Assembly: GCF_900104345.1 (NCBI RefSeq)
Contig: NZ_FNJN01000004.1
Span: 186,802 to 250,801, forward strand
Direction: 5' to 3'
Length of the DNA stretch: 64,000 bases
Source of the DNA: Microbacterium testaceum StLB037
GTDB lineage: Bacteria; Actinomycetota; Actinomycetes; Actinomycetales; Microbacteriaceae
The position numbers and the translations under genes are program-made. Each line of letters opens with the position of its first letter. The stretch's first letter is position 1. The notes under the pieces are model-generated. The model saw nothing but the letters and a program-made list of their open reading frames with translations, was not told where the DNA came from and ran no database searches. Of this stretch, positions 47,721 to 56,622 are shown piece after piece.

Positions 47721-48920
47721 TCAGGCGAACAGGCGCTGGAGGCGCTGGATGCCCTCGAGCAGCTGGTCGTCGCCCAGGGCGTACGACAGGCGCAGGTATC
47801 CGCTCGGGCCGAAGGCCTCGCCGGGCACCACCGCGACCTCGGCCTGCTCGAGGATGAGGTCGGCGAGCTCGAGCGAGGTGGCGGGCGTGACGCCGCCCCA
47901 CGTGCGGTTCAGCAGGCCCTGCACGTCGGGGTAGACGTAGAACGCGCCCAGCGGGTTGGGCACCTCGACGCCGTCGATCTTCGACAGCTCCGACACGATC
48001 AGCTGACGACGACGGTCGAAGGCGAGGCGGAACTGCTCGGCCTCGTCCTGGGGTCCGTTGAGCGCCGCGGCGGCGGCGAGCTGCGCGACGTTGTTGACGT
48101 TGCTCGACAGGTGCGACTGCAGGTTGCCGGCGAGCTTCATGGCATCCGCCGGTCCGACCATCCAGCCCACGCGCCATCCGGTCATGGCGTAGGTCTTGGC
48201 CACGCCGTTGACCAGGATGGTCTGCCCCGCGAGCTCGGGCACGGCCTCGACGATCGAGACGGCCTTGACGCCCTCGTAGGTGAGGTTCTGGTAGATCTCG
48301 TCGGTGATGACCCAGATGCCGTGCTCGAGGGCCCAGCGACCGATCTCGGCGGTCTCTTCGGGCGTGTAGACCGAGCCGGTGGGGTTCGAGGGCGAGACGA
48401 ACACGAGCACCGTGGTCTTGTCGGTGCGCGCGGCCTCGAGCTGGGCGACGGTGACCTTGTAGTCCTGGTCGGCGCCGGCGAACACCTCGACGGGCGTGCC
48501 GTCGGCCAGGGCGATCGCCTCGGGGTAGGTGGTCCAGTACGGGGCGGGCAGCAGCACCTCGTCGCCGGGGTTCACCACCGTCTGGAACGCCTGGTACACC
48601 GACTGCTTGCCGCCGTTGGTCACGATGACCTGCGAGGGCGCGACCTCGAGGCCGGAGTCGCGGAGGGTCTTCGCGGCGATCGCCTCGCGCAGCACGGGGA
48701 GGCCCGCGGCGGGGGTGTAGCGGTAGTTCTTCGGGTCCTGCAGCGCCTTCGCTGCGGCATCGACGATGAACGAGGGTGTGGCGAAGTCGGGCTCGCCGGC
48801 CGCGTACGAGATGACCGGTCGACCGGCGGCCTGGAGGGCCTTGGCCTTGGCGTCGACCTTGAGGGTCGCGGACTCGGCGATGGCGGACAGCTTGCGGGAG
48901 AGCGGGGCGCGGGAAGTCAC
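47721..48920 (-). CDS. PLP-dependent aminotransferase (aspartate aminotransferase type Ib)
   Basis: A 399-residue fold-type I enzyme: [43 protein letters not shown], the TDEIYQ strand and the PLP lysine Lys242 in [17 protein letters not shown]. The sequence is of the thermophile-type AspC that transaminates aspartate or prephenate with 2-oxoglutarate. GTG 48920 gives [12 protein letters not shown]; longer in-frame readings have no support. It is divergent from a ClC channel gene. Confidence 0.9.
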   Translation of the reverse strand: MTSRAPLSRKLSAIAESATLKVDAKAKALQAAGRPVISYAAGEPDFATPSFIVDAAAKALQDPKNYRYTPAAGLPVLREAIAAKTLRDSGLEVAPSQVIVTNGGKQSVYQAFQTVVNPGDEVLLPAPYWTTYPEAIALADGTPVEVFAGADQDYKVTVAQLEAARTDKTTVLVFVSPSNPTGSVYTPEETAEIGRWALEHGIWVITDEIYQNLTYEGVKAVSIVEAVPELAGQTILVNGVAKTYAMTGWRVGWMVGPADAMKLAGNLQSHLSSNVNNVAQLAAAAALNGPQDEAEQFRLAFDRRRQLIVSELSKIDGVEVPNPLGAFYVYPDVQGLLNRTWGGVTPATSLELADLILEQAEVAVVPGEAFGPSGYLRLSYALGDDQLLEGIQRLQRLFA

Positions 48921-49000
48921 GGTTCCGAGCCTACTGTTCGCGCCCGCCCCAGCCGAGGGTCGTGACGACTTACGAAACACAGCTCCATTAGCGTGTCGGG

Positions 49001-50296
49001 GTGACCGCTGAGACACCCACCCTGCTGCCCTCCCGTCGTCGAGGGCTGGGCACGCTCGTTCGTCTGGGACTCGCGACCCTCATCGTCGGGGTGGCGACCG
49101 GTCTCGCGGTCCTGCTGTTGGTGTTCATCGTCCACAGCCTCGAGCACCTCGTGTGGGGCCACGAGGAGGGGCCGTTCCTCGACGGCCTGGCGTACCCCGC
49201 GATGTGGTGGCTGCCGATCGCGACGGTCGGCGGTGCGGGTGTCGTGGCCGCCGTCGGCTGGTATCTCCTGCGCCGTTTCGGGCGGAAGCTCGCCACGGTC
49301 GAGCAGGGCGTCGACGGGGCCCGGATGCCGTGGTGGGAAACCCTCGCCGACACCGTCATCCAGGTGGGGTCGGTCGCCATGGGCGCCTCGATCGGCAAAG
49401 AGGTCGCCCCGCGCGAGCTGTCGGCCATGGCGGGCTCGAAGATCGTCCGTTGGTTCCGCCTCGACGCGCGCTGGCGCCGCATCCTCATCGCCTCGGCCGC
49501 GGGTGCGGGTCTCGCCGCGGTCTACAACGTGCCCCTGGCCGGCGCGCTGTTCGCCGTCGAGATCCTGCTCGCGCAGTTCAGCGTGGGCGCGGCCGTGGTC
49601 GCCCTCACCGTGAGCGCGATCGCGACGCTGGTCGCGCGCCCGCTCGTCGGGGACGGGTCGCTGTATTCGGTGGGATCGCTCGAGGTGAACGCCTCGCTGA
49701 TCGTCGCGGCCGTGCTCATCGGCCCCCTCATGGGATGGGGCGCGGCGAGCTTCGCGACCATCACGAAGAAGCTGTCGCGCTTCCGCCCCCACGGCTGGAA
49801 GCTGCTGGTGGTCCTGCCCCTCACCTTCACCGCGGTGGGAGCGCTCGGCGCCGCGTTCCCCCTCATCCTCGGCAACGGTCGGGCGCTCGCCACCGCCGGC
49901 TTCGACCTCTCGCAGCCGGCCCTGCTGCTCCTCGCGCTCGCCGTGCTGAAGTACGTCGCGACGACCGTGTCGCTCGGTTCGGGGGCGATCGGCGGAACGC
50001 TGCAGCCGTCGGTCGCGATCGGTGCGGCGCTCGGTGCGGCCGCTGCGGCGGGCTGGGCGTTCGTCTGGCCCGGCGCCGACGGCACGGCGCTCGCGATCGT
50101 CGCGGCATCCGCGTTTCTCGCTTCGAACATGCGCGCCCCCTTCACGGCCATCGCACTGATCATCGAGTTCACGAACACCGGATTCACGCTGCTGCTGCCG
50201 ATCTTCCTCGCCGTTGCCGGGTCGCTCGTGGCCTCCAAGCTCACCTCGCGCGAGAGCCTGCGCCCGTTCGCGCCGATGGACCCGGCCCGACCGTAG
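49001..50296 (+). CDS. ClC family chloride channel/transporter
   Basis: A 431-residue membrane protein with about 10-12 hydrophobic segments. [16 protein letters not shown] stands where ClC proteins have the GREGP filter (here GKEVAP), and [23 protein letters not shown] is the following conserved helix. Late motif [20 protein letters not shown] matches the GxFxP region. No cytoplasmic CBS pair. It may be a Cl-/H+ or F-/H+ exchanger; no fluoride riboswitch is seen upstream. TAGCGT lies six bases before GTG, so it is leaderless. Confidence 0.82.
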   Translation: MTAETPTLLPSRRRGLGTLVRLGLATLIVGVATGLAVLLLVFIVHSLEHLVWGHEEGPFLDGLAYPAMWWLPIATVGGAGVVAAVGWYLLRRFGRKLATVEQGVDGARMPWWETLADTVIQVGSVAMGASIGKEVAPRELSAMAGSKIVRWFRLDARWRRILIASAAGAGLAAVYNVPLAGALFAVEILLAQFSVGAAVVALTVSAIATLVARPLVGDGSLYSVGSLEVNASLIVAAVLIGPLMGWGAASFATITKKLSRFRPHGWKLLVVLPLTFTAVGALGAAFPLILGNGRALATAGFDLSQPALLLLALAVLKYVATTVSLGSGAIGGTLQPSVAIGAALGAAAAAGWAFVWPGADGTALAIVAASAFLASNMRAPFTAIALIIEFTNTGFTLLLPIFLAVAGSLVASKLTSRESLRPFAPMDPARP

Positions 50297-50316
50297 AACC
50301 CGCCTAGGCTCGACGG

Positions 50317-50925
50317 GTGATCGACTGGATTCTCGCCGAGTGGATGCAGATCCTCGGTTTCGTCACGGGGGCGGCGTGCGTGCTGCTGGCTGCCCGGCGG
50401 AACGTGTGGACCTATCCCATCGGCATCGCCAACAACCTCGTCTTCCTCTCGGTGTTCGTGCCGGCCGGGATCTACGCCAGCGCGGGACTGCAGGTGGTGT
50501 ACCTGGTGCTCGGGGTGCACGGCTGGTTCCGGTGGACGCGTCGTATCGAACACGATCGCGAGTACGTGGCCCGCACGCCTCGACGGGCGGTGCCGTGGCT
50601 CATCGTCGTCGCGGTGGTGGGGACCCTCGTCTTGACCTGGCTTCTCGACACGTACACCGACTCGCAGGTGGCGCTCGCCGATGCCGCGACGACCTCGGCC
50701 AGCCTCGTCGCCCAGTACATGCTCAACCGCAAGTGGATCGAGAGCTGGTGGGTGTGGATCGGCGTCGATGTGGTGTTCGTCGCGCTGTCGATCGCCACCG
50801 GACTGTGGATCATCGCCGCCCTCTACGCCCTCTTCATCGTCCTGTGCGTCGGCGGACTGCGGTCGTGGAGTCGGCTGCGGAACGAGACGACGGATGCCGA
50901 TGACCTCAGCGCCGCGCGTGCCTGA
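50317..50925 (+). CDS. pnuC: Nicotinamide riboside transporter
   Basis: A 202-residue membrane protein with seven predicted helices. It has ARRNVWTYPIGIANNLVFL near helix 2, YLVLGVHGWFRWTRR and NRKWIESWWVWIGVDVVFV, which fit the PnuC fold and its WxxW substrate box. It brings in nicotinamide riboside by facilitated diffusion, trapped by phosphorylation. GTG 50317 follows TAGGCT by six bases. The end overlaps the nadR gene by about 30 bases, linking uptake to the kinase. Confidence 0.9.
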   Translation: MIDWILAEWMQILGFVTGAACVLLAARRNVWTYPIGIANNLVFLSVFVPAGIYASAGLQVVYLVLGVHGWFRWTRRIEHDREYVARTPRRAVPWLIVVAVVGTLVLTWLLDTYTDSQVALADAATTSASLVAQYMLNRKWIESWWVWIGVDVVFVALSIATGLWIIAALYALFIVLCVGGLRSWSRLRNETTDADDLSAARA

Positions 50926-51988
50926 GCGCCGTTATCGGCACGGCGTGGTGGTGGGGAAGTTCTACCCCCTCCACGTCGGTCACGCGCACCTCATCCGCTC
51001 GGCGGCCCGGGCGTGCGAGCGGGTCACGGTCGAGGTGATCGCGGCATCCGTCGAATCGATCCCCCTCGAGCGACGGGCCGCATGGGTGCGCGAGGACCAC
51101 CCGACGGTGCGCGTGGTCGACCTCCTCGACGACACTCCGGTCGACTTCGCCTCCGAGACCGCGTGGGACGCGCACACCGCGACGATCGCGGGCCTGCTCG
51201 ACGAGCCGGTCGATGTGGTCTTCACCTCCGATGAGTACGGGGCCGAGCTCGCGCGCCGTCTCGGTGCCGACTGGGTGCAGGTGGACCCGGGACGCCGGCT
51301 CAACCCCGTGTCGGGAACGGCGATCCGTGCCGATCTCGACGGTCACTGGCACGAGCTGTCGCCCGCGGTGCGGGCCGATCTGGCCGCGCGCGTCGTCGTC
51401 CTCGGTGCCGAGTCGACGGGCTCCACGACCCTCGCCGAAGCCCTCGCCGCCGAGCTCGGCACGATCTGGGTGCCCGAGTACGGCCGCGAGCTCAGCGAGA
51501 CGCGCGAGGGCGGACTCGACGCCCCGTGGCGCAGCGACGAATTCGATCTCGTCGTCGATCGCCAGATCGGGTGGGAACAGGATGCCGTGCGGCGGGCTCC
51601 CCGCTCGGTCCTCGTCTGCGACACCGACGTCCTCGCCACGGCGCTCTGGCACGAGAGGTACGTGGGCACCCCGGCACCGCGCATCCTGGCGCGGGCCGCG
51701 GAGCACCGCCCGGCGCTGTACATCCTCACGGGCGATGAGATCCCCTTCGTGCAGGACGGCATGCGCGACGGCGAGCACATCCGCACCGATATGCAGGAGC
51801 GCTTCCGCGAGGTGCTCGCCGCGCAGCCCGTTCCCTGGCTCGAGGTGCGCGGGTCGGTCGCCGCGCGGCTCGCTCAGGCGTTGCCCGCCGTGCGCGACGC
51901 CGTGGCGCGGGCGACGTCGTTCACCCCGCCGATGGAGGGGCGGTCGCTCGCCGAGCAAGAGGAGCTGCGGCGACGGGCCGGACGTTAG
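50894..51988 (+). CDS. nadR: NadR-like NMN adenylyltransferase/ribosylnicotinamide kinase
   Basis: A 364-residue two-domain enzyme. The N-terminal nucleotidyltransferase motif is GKFYPLHVGH (His27, His30). The C-terminal kinase P-loop reads GAESTGSTTL (about 171-180) with Ser where the usual Walker lysine sits. No helix-turn-helix repressor domain. Together with PnuC it would phosphorylate nicotinamide riboside and make NAD+. Starts ATG 50894, ATG 50900 and GTG 50918 are all in frame; the exact one is uncertain. Confidence 0.85.
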   Translation: MPMTSAPRVPERRYRHGVVVGKFYPLHVGHAHLIRSAARACERVTVEVIAASVESIPLERRAAWVREDHPTVRVVDLLDDTPVDFASETAWDAHTATIAGLLDEPVDVVFTSDEYGAELARRLGADWVQVDPGRRLNPVSGTAIRADLDGHWHELSPAVRADLAARVVVLGAESTGSTTLAEALAAELGTIWVPEYGRELSETREGGLDAPWRSDEFDLVVDRQIGWEQDAVRRAPRSVLVCDTDVLATALWHERYVGTPAPRILARAAEHRPALYILTGDEIPFVQDGMRDGEHIRTDMQERFREVLAAQPVPWLEVRGSVAARLAQALPAVRDAVARATSFTPPMEGRSLAEQEELRRRAGR

Positions 51989-51997
51989 GCTGGCGCG

Positions 51998-53569
51998 ATG
52001 GCCGACCGCTGGCACAAGCTCTCCGAGTCACCCACGACGTCGAACGCCGCCGACGGGGTCGCCCCGCTCGCCGCGGCCGACCTCTTCCGTGAGGCACCCG
52101 CCCCGGCCGCGCCGCCTCTCGACGAGAAGCTGCGGCAGACGTACTACTGGATCGTCAATCGCGCGGTCATCTCGCCCTACTACGACGTGGAGTTCTCGTC
52201 GGGGCGCCCGCTCACGTTCGAGCTGGGCGACGCCGGCGCCGAGCTCACCCTGCCGAACGAGCCCTCGTACTCCTCGAACGTGCTGCTACCGCTGCTGAGC
52301 TTCGCGGTGGGTGGCAAGTGCCTGCTGATCGGCGGCCCGGGCCGCGGCAAGACCACCGTCGCGGTGCTCATGGGAGTGCTCGCCGGGTCGACGCCCGAGG
52401 AGGTGCGGCGCGGCGTGCAGCAGGGGCAGCCGCAGCTGTCGATCAGCGACCTCGTCGGCATCCCTCTGCCGCGCGATCTGATGAACGCGTCGAGCCTGGC
52501 CGAGATCGGCATCGCGTGGCGCGAGTGGCTGACGCGGCCCGTCAAGATCGTCGACGAGTACAACCGCATCCCCACCAAGACGCAGTCGGCCCTGCTGACG
52601 ATGGTGGCCGAGGGCTACGTCGAGAGCCACGACCAGATGCGTCGCACGGCCCCCGCTTCGGGCGTGGAGAGCTGGTTCTTCACCGCCAACGACGACGCGG
52701 GCGGTGGGACCTTCCCCGTCATCCAGGCGCTGCGCGACCGCATGGACGTGACCGTGCCCGCAGCGGGGTTCAACAGCCGCTTCCTCGACGAGCTCGTCGC
52801 CCGCGTCGAAGCCGGCGAGAAGCCCGAGGAGCACGTGCCCGCCGAGCTCGTGTTCGCTCCCGACGAGCAGTCGGCGATGCGCGCGGCGATCCGCGCGGTG
52901 CCGGTGCCGGCCGAGGTGCGTCGGCGGCTGGAGTTCTTCCTCAGTCACTTCGAGTTCGTGCAGGGCGGCGGGCGCCGGTTCGAGTACCGCACGAAAGACA
53001 CGGTGACCACTGCCGGAGGCCGGGTCGCCGAGGCGATCGAGGCGAATTCCGGTGCCGACCTCATGACCGATCCCGGCGCGCAGACCCTCAACGGCCTGTC
53101 GGTGCGGGCGCTGCAGACCCTCATCGTCTACGCCAAGGCCGTCGCCTGGTTCCGTGGTCGCGACGCGGTATCGGTCGCCGACGTGGGCGCGATGCTGCCG
53201 TTCGTGCTGCGGGGCAAGCTGCTGCCCAATCCCACCCATCCTCGGTTCGATGTGGGGGCCGAGCGCGAGCTCAGCACCGATGTGATGAGCTGGCTCGCCG
53301 ACCTGTTCGCGGAGTCGGGCCGACAGTTCGACGCCCTCGGCCGCGGGGGCGACGACCCGGTCGGCGCGCTGCTCGCGCAGCTCGAGGCGGGCCTCGACGG
53401 CGTCGGGGCGGTCGAGGCCGGTCGGCGCCTCACCGAGATCGAGGCACGGCTGCGCACCGTCGCGGGCACCGGCAAGCTCTACGGCCGCGACTTCGACGAC
53501 CTCATGGCGCTGAAGTACCTGCACCAGCGCTACACGGCCTACCTGCGCTGGCTCGAGGGGCGTTCGTGA
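51998..53569 (+). CDS. MoxR-type AAA+ ATPase, first gene of a five-gene operon
   Basis: A 523-residue AAA+ protein. Walker A is GGPGRGKT (112-119), Walker B IVDEYNR with Asp186-Glu187, and WFFTAND is sensor 1; FNSRF carries the Arg finger region. QQGQPQLSISDLVGIPLPRDLM is the MoxR-like insert before Walker B. These ATPases act with von Willebrand A (vWA) proteins as chaperones that insert metals or activate partners, and in some conflict-type systems. TAGGCT lies six bases before ATG 51998. Its TGA overlaps the GTG of the next gene. Confidence 0.85.
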   Translation: MADRWHKLSESPTTSNAADGVAPLAAADLFREAPAPAAPPLDEKLRQTYYWIVNRAVISPYYDVEFSSGRPLTFELGDAGAELTLPNEPSYSSNVLLPLLSFAVGGKCLLIGGPGRGKTTVAVLMGVLAGSTPEEVRRGVQQGQPQLSISDLVGIPLPRDLMNASSLAEIGIAWREWLTRPVKIVDEYNRIPTKTQSALLTMVAEGYVESHDQMRRTAPASGVESWFFTANDDAGGGTFPVIQALRDRMDVTVPAAGFNSRFLDELVARVEAGEKPEEHVPAELVFAPDEQSAMRAAIRAVPVPAEVRRRLEFFLSHFEFVQGGGRRFEYRTKDTVTTAGGRVAEAIEANSGADLMTDPGAQTLNGLSVRALQTLIVYAKAVAWFRGRDAVSVADVGAMLPFVLRGKLLPNPTHPRFDVGAERELSTDVMSWLADLFAESGRQFDALGRGGDDPVGALLAQLEAGLDGVGAVEAGRRLTEIEARLRTVAGTGKLYGRDFDDLMALKYLHQRYTAYLRWLEGRS

Positions 53570-54207
53570 TCCGACGCCCCGGCCACCTCGCCGATCGCAC
53601 TCCGCCGGTGGGCACCCCGGTGCCGGTCGAGGGGCTCGACCTGGCGCTGGCGGGACGCAACGTCGAAGCGGCGGGCGGCTCGGCCGAGCGGTTCGCCGTG
53701 TCGTTCGCGGCCGGGCGCGCGGCCGGCGAGGGGTTCGACCCGATCGCCCTCGCCGGCATCGCGGGCTGGCGAGCCGGCGCGCTCGGCCTGCGCGACGACG
53801 CTCTGGGCAGCATCGAGCGGGCGTGGTCGTCCGGCGAAGGCGCAGCCGCGGCGGCCGCCCTGGGGATGGATGCCGCCCACCTCGGCGTCTTCGTCGAGCG
53901 CCAGAGAACCGACCGGTACTGGTGGCCCGGCCGCCGCGAGGCCAACGGCTACGTCTGCGCGGTCGGAGGGTTCCGCGGTCTCGGCGGCGCGTGGACGGCG
54001 CCTCCGGCCGACGGTCGACCGCTCGGTGTCGACGGCGCGTTCGCCGTGCGCACCGGGGCGCGGTGGTGGCGCATCGACGCCGACGCCTGGGGGTCGCGCC
54101 TGAGCCCGCTCGACGATGAGCCCGATCCGGGCGCCGCGGGCGCGGCATCCGTCATCACCTTCGCCGACTCGTACCTGGTGTGGATCCACGTCGCGGAGCC
54201 GGCGTGA
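53566..54207 (+). CDS. Hypothetical protein of the MoxR-vWA operon (213 aa)
   Basis: The N-terminal ~110 residues are helical and Ala-rich (FDPIALAGIAGWRAGALGLRDDALGSIERAW, in parts, like helical repeats). The C-terminal ~90 residues are beta-rich with many Trp (RYWWPGRREANGYV, ARWWRIDADAWG, SYLVWIHVAEPA). No family recognised. It sits between the MoxR ATPase and the vWA protein, overlapping both by GTGA, so it should be made in equal amounts with them. It could be the substrate-specific adaptor; this is inference. Confidence 0.75.
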   Translation: MIRRPGHLADRTPPVGTPVPVEGLDLALAGRNVEAAGGSAERFAVSFAAGRAAGEGFDPIALAGIAGWRAGALGLRDDALGSIERAWSSGEGAAAAAALGMDAAHLGVFVERQRTDRYWWPGRREANGYVCAVGGFRGLGGAWTAPPADGRPLGVDGAFAVRTGARWWRIDADAWGSRLSPLDDEPDPGAAGAASVITFADSYLVWIHVAEPA

Positions 54208-56021
54208 GCACGACGATGTCGCCGATCGGAGGCGAGCTGCTGGCGTGGGAGGCGGCGCAGCGACTGTGGGGCGTGCGGCTGCAGGAGGCGCGCATGGCTC
54301 CCGGCGCAGGCGACGAGCACGGCGCTCCCGCGTGGTTCACCTTTCCGCCGGTCGTCACGGTCGACCCGGTCATGGTCGCGCAGCTCGGGGGAGCAGGCGA
54401 GATGGAGAGCGTGTTCGCGCACGAACTCGGGCACCACGTGCTCGCCCCGAGCACGCGCTTGGACGCGCTGAAGATCCGCCATCAGATGGCCCGCGCCCTG
54501 CAGGCCGCGGGGGCACCCACCCTGCGCGACGAGGATCTCGCGCTGATGTCGAACCTGTGGACCGACCTGCTCGTCAACGCCCGTGTCGCCGTCCTGCAGC
54601 GACGGCGCGACGGGGTGGGCGAGCCCGGCATCGTGCGGTTGTCGCGAGAGCTGTACCGCGCCTCGCGCTCGTCGCCGAGCCCGCTGTGGTGGGTGTACCT
54701 GCGCACGTACGAGCTGCTGTGGAACCTGCCCCGCGGAACCCTCTGCGACCCCGAGCCGCCGGAGCCCGCCCGACGCCCGCCGAAGCAGAAGCAGGAACTG
54801 CCCTGGACGCGCATCGCCGCGGAGCACCGCGCGGCCGAGAAGGCGCTGCGGCAGGCGCGCAGGGCCGCCGAGCGCGTGTCCGACGAACTCGCCGAAGCGA
54901 CGGTCACGCGTCCCGCCCTCGACGCCGACGTGCTCGCCTCGCTCGTGCGCACCTTCGCGGGCGACGCCGTGGCCGGGGCCCTGCGCTTCGGCGTCGTGGT
55001 GGCGCCCTACCTCATCGATCCGCGCACCGACGGCGCGGCCTCGCTCCCCGGAGGCACCTGCGCCGCCGATGACGCCGCCGCGACCCCCTCGGAGCTCGGC
55101 CGGGTGCTGTCGGATCGGCGGCTGAGCGGCGCGGTGCCTTCCTCCGCGGGGGCCGCTGCTGCGCCGGCGGCGAAGGGCTCGGCCACGGGGCAGGCCCTCG
55201 GGATCGCGCAGACCCTCGAGCTGTACGCCGACGCGGACCCGGCTGCCGTGATCGCGGCCTGGTACCGAGCCGAGGCGACGCGCTGGGTGCGTCCGTTCAC
55301 GCAGCGGTTGCCGCGTGCGGTCTCGGCCGACCTCCCGGGACCCTTCGAGAGCTGGGAGACCGGTGACGACCTCGCCGATCTCGACTGGCCCGCGACATTG
55401 CAGGCGGGCGGGGCGGTCGTGCCCGGGGTGACGACGCTGCGGCGCTCTTACCTGCCCGATGATCCGCCGCCGGTGTCGTCGAGCATCGATCTCGACCTCT
55501 ACATCGACAGCTCGGGCTCGATGCCGCAGCCGCAGACGGGCTCGCCCGCCGTGCTCGCGGGCACCATCCTCGCCCTGTCGGTGCTGCGGGGAGGCGGACG
55601 TGTGCGCGTCACGAGCTTCTCGGGACCCGGCCAGGTCGCCGGCCGCGAGGAGTACTCTCGCGACCCCGCCCGGGTCATCGCCGACCTCGCCCATTTCTTC
55701 GCCGGCGGCACGACCTTCCCCCTCGACCTGCTCGACAAGAGGTACGCCGGACGGGGGATTCCGGATGCCGCGCACCGGCGTCACCTCGTGGTTCTCTCCG
55801 ACGACGGGCTGACCTCGCTCTTCGGCGACGGCGATCCCGCTCGCGCCGATGTCGCGCCCCGGGTGCGCGAGACACTCAGCACGGCGACCCTCGTCGTGCT
55901 CGATCGACAGCACCGGGTCGCCGAGCCGGCGCTGCGGGCGGGATACGAGGTGATGTACATCGAACGGATGGACGACGCACCCGCGGTGTGCGCGCGATTG
56001 GCGGAGGTGCTCGGTGGCTGA
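54204..56021 (+). CDS. Zincin metallopeptidase-like/vWA fusion protein
   Basis: A 605-residue protein with two clear modules. The N-terminal zincin motif is HELGH (73-77) in ESVFAHELGHHVL, with a downstream NLWTDLLVNARVA helix likely giving the third zinc ligand, as in M48-type peptidases. The middle has a charged helix (AAEKALRQARRAAERV). The C-terminal vWA domain has MIDAS DSSGSM (from Asp435) and GGTTFPLDL. No signal peptide or membrane helix, so it is cytoplasmic. GTGA overlap on the 5' side, 8-base overlap on the 3' side. Confidence 0.83.
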   Translation: MSTTMSPIGGELLAWEAAQRLWGVRLQEARMAPGAGDEHGAPAWFTFPPVVTVDPVMVAQLGGAGEMESVFAHELGHHVLAPSTRLDALKIRHQMARALQAAGAPTLRDEDLALMSNLWTDLLVNARVAVLQRRRDGVGEPGIVRLSRELYRASRSSPSPLWWVYLRTYELLWNLPRGTLCDPEPPEPARRPPKQKQELPWTRIAAEHRAAEKALRQARRAAERVSDELAEATVTRPALDADVLASLVRTFAGDAVAGALRFGVVVAPYLIDPRTDGAASLPGGTCAADDAAATPSELGRVLSDRRLSGAVPSSAGAAAAPAAKGSATGQALGIAQTLELYADADPAAVIAAWYRAEATRWVRPFTQRLPRAVSADLPGPFESWETGDDLADLDWPATLQAGGAVVPGVTTLRRSYLPDDPPPVSSSIDLDLYIDSSGSMPQPQTGSPAVLAGTILALSVLRGGGRVRVTSFSGPGQVAGREEYSRDPARVIADLAHFFAGGTTFPLDLLDKRYAGRGIPDAAHRRHLVVLSDDGLTSLFGDGDPARADVAPRVRETLSTATLVVLDRQHRVAEPALRAGYEVMYIERMDDAPAVCARLAEVLGG

Positions 56022-56622
56022 GGCGGACGATCTGCTGAGCGTGTGGTCGGCGATCGCGCCGCCCGAAGACACGGCGTGGGCGAGCGCCCGGCCCGGCCCC
56101 GGGGTCGACGAGATCGCGGCGCGCCTGTCGAGCGTGCCGCGGCCGTTCCTCGACGACGACGTCTCGCTGCGCGCGCTCGCCGGCGACGTGTTGGGCAGAC
56201 CCCTGGCATCCATCGATCACGCCGACGACGAGCGGGTGCGCACGGGCGCGGCCATCGGTTTGTGGGTGGTGGCGAGCGAGGACCTCGTGCAACCGTTCGT
56301 CCCGTCACTCGCCGGCGGCGACGTGGCGCGCGCGATCGACGCCCTGGCCCTGCGCCTCGCGCCCGTGGTGGATCCGCGCGACTGGCTCGCCGACGCCGAG
56401 CGGCGAGAAGAGGCGGCGCGCACCTTCGTGCTGTGGGCGGGCTTCCTGCCGGCCGGCGAAGACCGCGAGACCGCGCGCGCCCTCCTCGACGCGCGCGACT
56501 CGCTCCGCCGCAACGCCGCGCTCGCCGAGGCGTACGCCGCGTACCGTCACCGCGAAGAGATCGCCCGCCGCCTCGCCGAGGCGCGCGCCCGGGAAGCCGC
56601 CGCGAGGTACTCGAGTGAGTGA
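56014..56622 (+). CDS. Hypothetical helical protein of the MoxR-vWA operon (202 aa)
   Basis: A predominantly alpha-helical, acidic N-terminal/basic C-terminal protein. Recognisable features are a conserved-looking start ADDLLSVWSAIAPPEDTAW and a long C-terminal helix rich in Arg, Glu and Ala (REEAARTFVLWAGF, HREEIARRLAEARAREAAAR). No enzyme motif or membrane segment. It overlaps both neighbours by eight bases. Its constant placement between the vWA protein and the ligase suggests a bridging subunit. Function unknown. Confidence 0.7.
   Translation: MAEADDLLSVWSAIAPPEDTAWASARPGPGVDEIAARLSSVPRPFLDDDVSLRALAGDVLGRPLASIDHADDERVRTGAAIGLWVVASEDLVQPFVPSLAGGDVARAIDALALRLAPVVDPRDWLADAERREEAARTFVLWAGFLPAGEDRETARALLDARDSLRRNAALAEAYAAYRHREEIARRLAEARAREAAARYSSE

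Noticed and set aside
48921..49000. Fluoride riboswitch before the ClC gene
   Set aside because: The gap is only 80 bases and the start appears leaderless; no conserved riboswitch core was found.
53949..56213. 754-codon minus-strand frame across the vWA gene
   Set aside because: Low-complexity Arg/Gly-rich translation without motifs, opposite a gene with HELGH and MIDAS signatures.
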